Of a DNA stretch of 64,000 bases, positions 10,229 through 18,059 are shown one piece after another; position 1 is the first letter of the stretch, and each line of letters begins with the position of its first letter. The notes under the pieces were generated by a model. It was given only the letters and a program-made list of their open reading frames with translations. It was not told the origin of the DNA and did not search any database. This DNA comes from Picocystis sp. L7 (taxonomy: Eukaryota; Chlorophyta; Picocystophyceae; Picocystales; Picocystaceae). The stretch lies in assembly GCA_020975725.1 (NCBI GenBank), contig QXJR01000007.1, forward strand, positions 496,001 through 560,000. Direction: 5' to 3'. The translations under genes were made by a program, and so were the position numbers.

Positions 10229-11866
10229 ATGCGAGCCATGCGTGCTGCACTGGCGATTGACAGTAGCACGGGAAAGAGGTCCAGGAGAACGATTTGTGGC
10301 TCGAGGTACGGGAACAAGCCCATCCAAACCACAAAAGGAAGGAACGCCAAGACAGCAGCCACACCTAGCACGCCACCAGGTCGAACCGAAGAAGCGCCTC
10401 CTGTCAAAGGAGTCGAAACGAATGAAACGTCCTATCTCCCATCAAGAAATCTCAAGAACGACAGCCGAAAGGAAGAAGAAAAGGGGGACGAATTCTACGA
10501 TTGGCTGATCCAAAACGTCGGAAAAGGGCTGGCAGACACGCAGAAGAAAGCACGAAGCACGCTTTCCAACCTCAAAGCGGCCGTTTTAGACCTCTCTGCG
10601 ATCGCAATTCTGTCCGCCGTTGGCACGGTGATCGAACAAGGGAAGAATCTGGAATACTATCAACAGTACTATCCGGACGGAGATGGGAAGGTCCTCGGAT
10701 TCGTCACCTGGAAGCTCATCATCACCCTTGGACTGGATCATGTTTATACTTCACCTATCTTCTTTGCCACGTTGGTGTACCTTGCAGCGTCGCTTGTCGT
10801 GTGCAGCTCGACGACCCAGCTCCCCCTCCTAAAGCGTGCGAAAAAGTGGAACTTCTTGGATGGAAATAGCATCGCCGATCTGCCGCTGGCAGAAGACCTA
10901 CCCAGAGGGAAAGTCGAAGACCTGGGTAAGTTGCTTTCGAATTGCGGATACCAGGTCTTTCTTCAAAACAAACAATTGTATGGCTTCAAAGGTTTGGCAG
11001 GGAGATACGCACCCATTTGGGTACACGTCAGTCTCATTCTCATCATGATTGGGGGAAGCTGCAGTGCCTTGAGTGGGCTGCGAGGAGATTTGCTGATTCC
11101 AGAAGAACAGGGCACTGTGATTGCTGAAGGACTTAGACCAATTGGACCGTTTCCCTTTTATCCTTCAGGAGCTGGCTACGGGCTGTACCTGGACCAATTC
11201 GACATCAAGTACCGACCTTCCGGCAAAGTAGAGCAGTACTTTTCAACCTTGTCTGTCTTAAATGACAATGGCGACATCCTCTACTCTAAGAAAATCTCTG
11301 TGAACGACCCACTCCGTTGGAAAGGAGTTACCATGTATCAAACCGACTGGTCCATTGCTGCCGTGCAGCTGACAGTGAAGGACGCCACAGGCAGTCAAAG
11401 TACTGGTTCTTCTTTCAGGCTACCTTTTGCGACCCTTGAAAACGGGGAGGCTGGTGTCGGGGGGCGGATCTGGGCTACCCTCTTGCCTACCGGGGAAACA
11501 GGAGAGAAGAAAGGCGTATCAATTTTGGCACGAGATTTGCAGAGTGTGGCGCTTTACAAAGAGGATGGAACATTTGCTGGAGTGAGACGTCCAGGCAGCA
11601 ACAATCCCATCGTCATTGACGGGGTCGAGGTTGTTGTTGATAAGCTGATAGGTTCGTCTGGAATCGAATTCCGGTCGGATCCTGGAGTTCCTATTGTTTA
11701 CGCTGGTTTTGGTATGCTCATGATGACGACCATAGTCAGCTGTTTCTCCCACTCGCAGGTGTGGGCAGCTGAATATGACAGCAAGCTGAGGGTTGGGGGG
11801 AAAGCAAATCGAGGATTTGTGAACTTTGCAAATGAGCTTGAGAAAGTGCTGGACACTGTACCATGA
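10229..11866 (+). CDS. CCS1: Ccs1/ResB, plastid c-type cytochrome assembly protein
   Basis: System II cytochrome c maturation protein. Ccs1 works with CcsA at the thylakoid membrane to deliver reduced haem to apocytochromes such as cytochrome f. The 545-residue product starts at ATG 10229 (the upstream in-frame GTG at 10199 is unlikely). An Arg/Ser/Thr-rich leader of about 80 residues looks like a plastid transit peptide. Membrane segments follow near LDLSAIAILSAVGTVIEQG, the segment ending in VYLAASLVVCSSTTQLP, and WVHVSLILIMIGGSCSALSG. A large lumenal domain precedes the last segment near VPIVYAGFGMLMMTTIVSC with SHSQVWA after it. The lumenal part includes WKGVTMYQTDWSIAA, typical of ResB. 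Red algal plastids often encode ccs1 themselves, so a nuclear copy with a leader is informative about lineage. Intronless. Confidence 0.93.
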   Translation: MRAMRAALAIDSSTGKRSRRTICGSRYGNKPIQTTKGRNAKTAATPSTPPGRTEEAPPVKGVETNETSYLPSRNLKNDSRKEEEKGDEFYDWLIQNVGKGLADTQKKARSTLSNLKAAVLDLSAIAILSAVGTVIEQGKNLEYYQQYYPDGDGKVLGFVTWKLIITLGLDHVYTSPIFFATLVYLAASLVVCSSTTQLPLLKRAKKWNFLDGNSIADLPLAEDLPRGKVEDLGKLLSNCGYQVFLQNKQLYGFKGLAGRYAPIWVHVSLILIMIGGSCSALSGLRGDLLIPEEQGTVIAEGLRPIGPFPFYPSGAGYGLYLDQFDIKYRPSGKVEQYFSTLSVLNDNGDILYSKKISVNDPLRWKGVTMYQTDWSIAAVQLTVKDATGSQSTGSSFRLPFATLENGEAGVGGRIWATLLPTGETGEKKGVSILARDLQSVALYKEDGTFAGVRRPGSNNPIVIDGVEVVVDKLIGSSGIEFRSDPGVPIVYAGFGMLMMTTIVSCFSHSQVWAAEYDSKLRVGGKANRGFVNFANELEKVLDTVP

Positions 11867-12760
11867 CATTAGCAAGCTGTCCCAGTTGATTGAGCAGAAC
11901 TCTCACAGTTGTCACGATGATGGAAATCGTGGGTGAGACAGTCTTCTCAACGAACTTGACACTGCTGTCTCTCATTATGGAGAATTCTTTGTCATGGGGC
12001 TTCCTAGGAGCGTCAACTTGTTTGCTCTTGCATGCATGTTTCAAGTTTTCAATATGGTGGTTCTCATACTTGCGTTTGTACATATCATGTTCATGATTTT
12101 CCGGTCATTCAAAGGCTTTTCACACGTATTGCTTGCTGGATAGGCTGCTACCATCACATCAGTAGTTCTTATGGCCACTTTCCTAATGTTGTGTAGTATT
12201 CCCTGTGAATTCTCTTGAAAAGGAGCGTTTGCAAAGAAACTACTTGGCCCTTGCACTTCTGGGAGAATGACGGCGCACTGGGGTGTTCTGTTCTTGGACC
12301 TTCTATAGTGATGTGTGAATGGCACGTGTATGATGTGGTCCGGTATGTCCATTCACCAATCGGCGTACGTCTTGGAGGTCTAACACTGCACCGACATATG
12401 TTACCAGAGTATACTGGGGAGTAAGTGCTCGAAACAACTTCAAGAGATGGTGAATAAGTTAGTGCTTCACGAGACAATGCCGGTGGCACACTGCTGGCAT
12501 GTTGATGATTATGCTGGGGCATAGAAGGTGTCGGATGACAAAAAAGCCATTGCGCATTCTTTTCACGGAATCTGGTGTGAAGCCATTCCTGATGTGCGTG
12601 TATGAAGGATATACACCATTTTTATTGCAGGAGATGTTGATGGTAGTACCAATGGGAATGGGTCAGCTGGTGTCCCGAATATGGTTGGTAACACTGCTTT
12701 GGCCTCGTGCCGCAAAGCGGAGCTTTTTATGCTTCCCAGCATGCTACACATTTGCTACTG
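11867..12760. other. Region downstream of Ccs1 with possible minus-strand split gene
   Basis: About 900 bases with no intact gene. On the minus strand a Ser/Pro/His-rich frame (12522-12169; MPQHNHQHASSVPPALS at its start) can be extended upstream to about 12580 as EWLHTRFREKNAQWLF, preceded by CAG at a possible acceptor. Together with the short frame at 12874-12761 this could be exons of one gene or a decayed gene. No family is recognised. Confidence 0.25.
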
Positions 12761-12874
12761 CTAGATTGCCCCTTGTGCCTGTTTAGAAGCAATTTGGTCA
12801 AAGACTTGAGTTTCAGCATCTTTCGTTCTTCCTAGAGGAGAAGCTGTTGCATCGGATCCATCCTTAGCGTCCAT
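12761..12874 (-). CDS. Possible first exon of an unrecognised minus-strand gene
   Basis: A 37-codon frame starting MDAKDGSDATASPLG lies at the far side of the GC-rich region that also fronts the coiled-coil gene on the plus strand. The arrangement mirrors the divergent PP7/Ccs1 pair. The frame ends TAG CAG TAG CAA within a would-be glutamine run and then stays open again as MCSMLGSIK, so it may be broken by two C-to-T changes or spliced. I cannot identify a product. Confidence 0.25.
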   Translation of the reverse strand: MDAKDGSDATASPLGRTKDAETQVFDQIASKQAQGAI

Positions 12875-13675
12875 TTCAACTGTCAAGGGATCGTGTCACC
12901 GACCGGACCCATATGGTTTTCCTCTATCTATTTCTTTGTTCGCGAACCGCTTCGTTTCGACCCTGTCCCTCGTCTTCCACTGCGTGCAAAAGAGGGGTGT
13001 CCTTGTCTACCGTTGGAATCCATCCCCTCTGCGTCTCCGTGTTGGATCCGCCATGCTTCGCGGTTCCTGGATTGTCGAAGGGGTGCATTCTTAGGACTTG
13101 CATGCTTGTTCCCATCCGCCGTCTTCAATGTGGTTGCTGTCCAGCATCGATATCATCCTCCATCGTCCATTTCCTATCTTCTTCGGGATCAACGTCGCGT
13201 GTGAAGCCCGGCTTTCTCCACCCGTATCGGATCGGACCCCCCGCCCGGGCAAGGTCACAACAGAAGGGGACCGATCGATGTCTTCCTTTCACCCCGCCCC
13301 GTGTGTTCCATTTGAAAGGCTTGGGTTTGTTTTCGAAACCCCTCTCCCCACCCTTTGTCGATGGGAGTGGTAGGGTTCCGAGAACGGGAGCATTAGGGGC
13401 AACGGCACCCAGATGGAACGGACAAAAAGGACGGTTTCCCGCTCACGTCCGTTGCTTCGTTCGTCCCTGGGATCTCCGTTTCAAGGCTTCGGTTGTGAAC
13501 GTGGATCGAAACCAGAACCCATCCCTTATGAATCCCTCCCATCCCCGACTCCTGAGACCAGACATCGGAAGCGAAACTTGGCCGTCCACCTCGTGCGAAA
13601 GCAGGAAGCGCCACCGAAGACGAACCTCCGCTGCGCGTGAAGAATTTACGAAAAGCCGCGTCTTGGGAACACGAT
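12875..13675. promoter_or_regulatory. GC/pyrimidine-rich upstream region of the coiled-coil gene
   Basis: About 800 bases, with the plus strand pyrimidine-rich (for example 12940-13030 and 13300-13370). Open frames on both strands lack similarity and end without a recognisable domain. It probably contains the promoter of the plus-strand gene at 13676 and perhaps a divergent one for the minus strand. Confidence 0.4.
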
Positions 13676-14317
13676 ATGGGTGCGACGCATTCAGACACGC
13701 GGGAGGGACATGACTTGAACGACGCGGAAAGACTCCAAGTAGAACACACGGGAGTGTACGAAGCGGAAAACGTCGACAGAGCAATGAAAATGAACAAAAG
13801 CGCCATCGCCGCGTGGAAAACGGCGTCGGAAGAGCTGTGGGAGCAAAATGCACTCCTTGATCGTATGTTGAGGAGGGTGGAAAAAGATCTGTCCGAAGCG
13901 AACCAAATGCTTGCGGAACAGAGGAGGACCAACACGGACTTGCGACAAGAGAACGAGAAACTGAGAGTGAAAATGGTCCAAAAAGAACACATCGTGCAAC
14001 AAATGGAGAGGTTGCGCTTCCTCTTCGGAGACGAAGTGATCGACGAGCAACTCGAACTCGAAGAAAGCATCCGCGAACAGTATTCCCCACAAGGGAGCAA
14101 AGACCATCCAACAACAGCTGAACCAACAACACCATCTAAGTTCTATATGGCTCTCAGTGAACTTGAGGGACGAGCCAACACTGCAGAGCAATCTGCAAAA
14201 AAGCTCCTTGGTATGCTGGGTACCGCCTCCGGGCACTGGAGCGACCAGGTAGGTAACGTGAAAGACGTTGTGCGTATCCTCGGTGACGAAGCTGGCAAAG
14301 AGAACATCGAAAACTGA
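13676..14317 (+). CDS. Coiled-coil protein with N-myristoylation-type start
   Basis: A 213-residue product of unknown function. ATG 13676 gives MGATHSD, which fits the Met-Gly-x-x-x-Ser consensus for N-terminal myristoylation. The upstream in-frame GTG at 13637 would bury it. Residues about 35-125 form a long charged coiled coil (ANQMLAEQRRTNTDLRQENE; KLRVKMVQKEHIVQQMERL) ending in a short FLFGDEVIDEQ segment. A Pro/Thr linker around residue 150 separates a second short helical region (FYMALSELEGRANTAEQSAK), and the tail is acidic. No catalytic motif or known domain is seen. The composition suggests a membrane-tethered structural or scaffold protein. It is tail to tail with folC with only 80 bases between the stops. 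Confidence 0.7.
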   Translation: MGATHSDTREGHDLNDAERLQVEHTGVYEAENVDRAMKMNKSAIAAWKTASEELWEQNALLDRMLRRVEKDLSEANQMLAEQRRTNTDLRQENEKLRVKMVQKEHIVQQMERLRFLFGDEVIDEQLELEESIREQYSPQGSKDHPTTAEPTTPSKFYMALSELEGRANTAEQSAKKLLGMLGTASGHWSDQVGNVKDVVRILGDEAGKENIEN

Positions 14318-14397
14318 TGGCACACAAGACCCCACCACTCGCAATCAGTACCACACTGAACACAAAATAAAGCAGATTATTGCCAAAAGTGGCATGC

Positions 14398-16017
14398 CTA
14401 GCATTTCAATTTGTGATGTTGGTTACCTCCTCCGCGTGCTTTGTTCCAGCGAAGCGCCTCCCCTACCAAGTACAAGGAACCAACAAACACCACCACAACT
14501 TCTTGTTCCATCTTGCTCACGATGCTTGAAGCAGTGTCGATGGCATTTTGAAATCCAGGAGCATGTGTTGGTTTGACAGGAGTTAATTTTCTTGGCAAGC
14601 TTTCCTTAAAGGTGTGCAGGAAATCAACAAGAGATGCGGCCCTCTCTGAACTGCCCGCTATTGGAACATCGGTGAAAACCACAGTAGAAGGTGCCATACT
14701 GATAATCTCACGCAACACACCAACAATGTCTTTGTCTTTTGCCATGGCTACAATGTAAACAAACTTCGAGGCAGGAAAGGACTGCTTCAGCGTGGTGTTC
14801 AGCGACTTTGCCGAATCGATCGTGTGTGCGCCATCCAGAACAACATGAACCGAGCCCGACCCAGGCTTCCTAGACTGGCAAAAGTGCATGGACAAAGCAG
14901 AGCAAGGAGGGAGTACCTCAATCCTTCCGGGCAAAGAAACTACGCTAAAGCCTTCCTTTATACCACTGACAGGGATGCTCAAATTGTACTCACTCTGTAG
15001 AATGTGAAGTGCGCAGATCGCAGCCAGAGCATTGTACACTTGATGTTCCCCCAGAAGTGGGATCCATACTCTCTGAATAGCCATTGCGCAGCAACCATTT
15101 CTGACAAGTACACTAAACAGCTGCCCCACAGCAGTCGAACTAGGACTCTCATCGTTTGACACGCCAATCGCAATATCCCTGCACCAGTCCTTCTCTACTT
15201 GGCAAAGCGGATTGACGCCAATTTTGCTTGCTTCCATCTCTATTAGATGTGGCACGATTTCTGTGTCTTGGGGAGAAACTACCAGAGGCTTCCCAGGACG
15301 TGCAATTCCCACCTTTGACTTAACGATTGACTCCAACGACCCACCAAGCGCTTCAAGATGTTCCATTCCTACTGCTGTAACAATTCCGAGGAGATATCTA
15401 TTATTTGCAGTAACATTTGTTGCATCCCTCGCGCCGCCCATCCCAGCTTCTAGCACAGCAATGTCGACCCGCTCTTGTTGAAAATAGAGCAGCGCAAGAG
15501 CTGTTGTTGTTTCGAAGAAAGATAGCTGTGGATACTTTCCCTTGACCTTGACGAGTGAATCCATTTGCTGACACACAAGTCTCCACCAAGCCTGCGAGGT
15601 GATATGATGTGCCTCCTTCCGCTCCCCCACTGATATTCTTTCCGTGAAATCTAACACGTGAGGAGACGTATAGCTCCCCACACGGTACCCACATGCACGT
15701 AGTGCGGATGAGATGAATGCTGCGGTGGATCCTTTTCCTTTGCTTCCCACCACGTGGATTGCATCAAAGGCTTCTTGCGGCTCACCAAGAGCACTCAGCA
15801 AGGCCTTCATCGGACTCAATTCTAAGCCTTGGGACGAAGTCGTTCCCGATCCTACTGGCATCCCCGTCTTTTCGTGGTTGGTCAGGCCATTCACGAACTC
15901 CTGTGCCTCGCTAATCGTCCAAACGAACATTGGATGGTTCCCTCCCTCTGTCTTGTATCCACTCGAAGTGGAGAGCTTGCGGAACAAACCGCATCGACTT
16001 GACAAAGTGCGATGCAT
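14398..16017 (-). CDS. folC: Folylpolyglutamate synthase / dihydrofolate synthase (FolC)
   Basis: Mur-ligase-family enzyme that adds glutamate to dihydropteroate and/or folates using ATP. The product is 539 residues from ATG 16017; the longer frame starts with a GTG at 16131. The N terminus MHRTLSSRCGLFRKLSTSSG looks like a mitochondrial presequence. The P-loop is VVGSKGKGSTAAF (about residues 89-100), followed by GSYTSPHVLDFTERI. Further motifs are ETTTALALLYF, VLEAGMGGARDATN and GMEHLEALGGSLESI with the carbamylated-lysine region IVKSKVGIARPG, plus LLGEHQVYNALAA at the central/C-terminal junction. The C-terminal ligase domain contains VLDGAHTIDS. Whether it is the mono- or polyglutamating enzyme, or both, cannot be read from the motifs. 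Intronless; stop TAG. Confidence 0.93.
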   Translation of the reverse strand: MHRTLSSRCGLFRKLSTSSGYKTEGGNHPMFVWTISEAQEFVNGLTNHEKTGMPVGSGTTSSQGLELSPMKALLSALGEPQEAFDAIHVVGSKGKGSTAAFISSALRACGYRVGSYTSPHVLDFTERISVGERKEAHHITSQAWWRLVCQQMDSLVKVKGKYPQLSFFETTTALALLYFQQERVDIAVLEAGMGGARDATNVTANNRYLLGIVTAVGMEHLEALGGSLESIVKSKVGIARPGKPLVVSPQDTEIVPHLIEMEASKIGVNPLCQVEKDWCRDIAIGVSNDESPSSTAVGQLFSVLVRNGCCAMAIQRVWIPLLGEHQVYNALAAICALHILQSEYNLSIPVSGIKEGFSVVSLPGRIEVLPPCSALSMHFCQSRKPGSGSVHVVLDGAHTIDSAKSLNTTLKQSFPASKFVYIVAMAKDKDIVGVLREIISMAPSTVVFTDVPIAGSSERAASLVDFLHTFKESLPRKLTPVKPTHAPGFQNAIDTASSIVSKMEQEVVVVFVGSLYLVGEALRWNKARGGGNQHHKLKC

Positions 16018-16697
16018 GATCGCTTCCTTTAATCCGTGTCTACGCCGTATAGCGATCGGCAAGGTCAACTTTACTGGCAAGAACAGTGAACGGGTTCCTC
16101 GCGGCCTCCTTTGGTCTACGTTGACCGCCACGATTCCATGTCAGACAGTGAATTTGGGTCGCGTCTCGATTGTACGTGTCACGAGAAATTTCACGGACTT
16201 AGGCTTCGAAATCACTGAAGAAATCCTACGACTAGCAGGGAAGGAGAATAAAGTGCTATTTGGGGCTGGGACGGGCAACCGCTCAAGTTCACTTGGATAG
16301 ACGTGTGATGGATGTGTCACCTTCCAAACAGTCAAACAGAGGCTGGAGGGATAGACTTTGTCCTCAAACCTCCGCAATTCATTCCATGTGCCTGACTTGG
16401 ATCGTGGGCGGCTAAGTTACCCAACGCAGTGCTCCTAGAAAAGTATGGAAGCCCCAAACAGAAACACCCCGTGTCCGTCCAGAACAGATTGACAGCAGGA
16501 AAAAACGATTATGTGAGGTACACGGGGGAAGCTTCAAGATCCAGGGAGGGAAAGACCGTACCAGATGAGTCATGCATAAACCAACAGTCCACAGAAATGT
16601 GTATATCCTAGTGAGAGTGTCAATTATCAAGGTCAAGGGAAAGAAAAAGGCAAAACTGTACCCAGCAATGGACAAGAAGGGTCGTGAACAGCCATGC
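16018..16697. other. Intergenic region between folC start and an upstream minus-strand gene
   Basis: About 680 bases upstream of the folC start and downstream of the stop of the next minus-strand gene. Minus-strand frame 16377-16141 is in phase with folC but ends ten bases before its GTG, and shows no homology. No RNA gene or repeat is recognised. Confidence 0.4.
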
Positions 16698-18059
16698 CTA
16701 TTTCACGTGCTTTTTGGTCGGCGCTTGCTGCTTACCTGAATGGGCGAGATCCTTCAGTGCAATCACTAGAACTACCATTGCTCCTCCTATCAGGAGCCAA
16801 GAAAGCTCGATACTCATCCATTCAAACATCCATTCACAGGGTGCACCCGAATCAAGCATAAGGAAGTAATGCCACATAGAATATCCTGCACAAGCAAACA
16901 TGTTGGATGCCAGGTGGAAGAGTTGGTTGAACGTGCTCTCAGCCAGGATCTGATCTAATACAACTGGTAAAACTACCGTCAAACCAACCACATTGGTAGC
17001 AGCATGAAGACCTAGAAGGGATCCCATGGCACAGCTGTATGTCAAAAACAAACAAATGAATGGAACCCACATAGAAACAGGAATGGGCAAAACTGGCCAA
17101 CATTCGCCCTTTCTTTTCCAAGAAGGCGCCAAGAAACTGATTGTCCTATGCCTTGGGGATGCATGCAGCCATACAAGCAATCCTACCAACAGGGGAACAA
17201 CTGCAATGGGGGGGAGAACAACTTTGCCCCATTTCCAGGTGAAACCAAAAATCGAAGTGATGAACATCACTTTTGCAATGCAGTCGCACAAATATTGCAA
17301 TCTGTACACGCAATGCCGCAGGGCATCATTGTTGAGAAGCTTTCGGTTTAGTGGAGGTGCCTGGTAAGGAGCAATCTGCCAACCTTCATAATCATGCATG
17401 ACGATGGTGATAAACAACGAAACCATGTACCACATGGGAGTGAGCAGGAGGAAAAATACCGACAGCGACCCCAGTGGCAAAACAAGATGAAGGTGCTGGA
17501 AACTTTGGTGAAAGGCATAAGCAACACTGATCAGAGCTCCTGCTGTGAGGAAGTGAAACAATTGTACAAGGAGGAGGACCATTCTTGATGCCCGGACAAC
17601 GCCAGTCTTTGGCTTGGGATACTGTCCAATCCCCCATCCTTGCTCGGGATAGAGGATCCCCGATTCTCCAAACCCGTTAAAGGAAGGAGGAGAAGATGTC
17701 GATGCTGGCGGGCCCACCTTGATCTCCGAACCAGCTGCAGGATAATATTCGTAGTATCTCTTTCTTCTCGCATCTTCGTCCCCAAAGGTGGAAGCATTTT
17801 CTTTGCTGGCACAGTGACGCGTCTTGGATCTCTTGTTATGCTTGCATAAAACGTCACTAATGTTTCCGACACCAAGTGCATTCGCTCTATTCCCAAGTGT
17901 CGGAAAACTCGGTAGCTCTATCCAGCAAACCTTTCCTGCACTACAGTGGAAGCGAACGATTCTCTGAACTGCACGGTCTCTGCCGAGTGTATTCCCTTGA
18001 AACTTTCTTGCGAAGCGAAGCCGCGCATTGGTTTGTTTCGTCGTTGAGGTCCAGTGCAT
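16698..18059 (-). CDS. Multipass membrane protein of unknown family, probable organelle leader
   Basis: A 453-residue protein from ATG 18059. The first 45 residues are basic and free of acidic residues except one (TTKQTNARLRFARKF), as in plastid or mitochondrial leaders. A hydrophilic stretch containing RKRYYEYYPAAG and a Ser/Pro-rich loop leads to ILYPEQGWGIGQYPKP. From about residue 155 there are seven or eight hydrophobic segments, including one with MVLLLVQLFHFLTAGALISV and a C-terminal LLIGGAMVVLVIALKDL. Conspicuous features are HDYEGWQIAPYQAPPL after TM2 and a Cys/His-containing region SNMFACAGYSMWHYFLML. I do not recognise the family. The length, open frame and leader-then-membrane architecture support a real gene. 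Its product may sit in a plastid membrane. Confidence 0.75.
   Translation of the reverse strand: MHWTSTTKQTNARLRFARKFQGNTLGRDRAVQRIVRFHCSAGKVCWIELPSFPTLGNRANALGVGNISDVLCKHNKRSKTRHCASKENASTFGDEDARRKRYYEYYPAAGSEIKVGPPASTSSPPSFNGFGESGILYPEQGWGIGQYPKPKTGVVRASRMVLLLVQLFHFLTAGALISVAYAFHQSFQHLHLVLPLGSLSVFFLLLTPMWYMVSLFITIVMHDYEGWQIAPYQAPPLNRKLLNNDALRHCVYRLQYLCDCIAKVMFITSIFGFTWKWGKVVLPPIAVVPLLVGLLVWLHASPRHRTISFLAPSWKRKGECWPVLPIPVSMWVPFICLFLTYSCAMGSLLGLHAATNVVGLTVVLPVVLDQILAESTFNQLFHLASNMFACAGYSMWHYFLMLDSGAPCEWMFEWMSIELSWLLIGGAMVVLVIALKDLAHSGKQQAPTKKHVK

Noticed and set aside
12755-12765. In-frame TAG codons within a Gln run, suggesting UAG reassigned to glutamine
   Set aside because: TAG is used as the normal stop of folC, TFIIIC, the IMP2-like gene and the multipass membrane protein, and no conserved gene reads through one.
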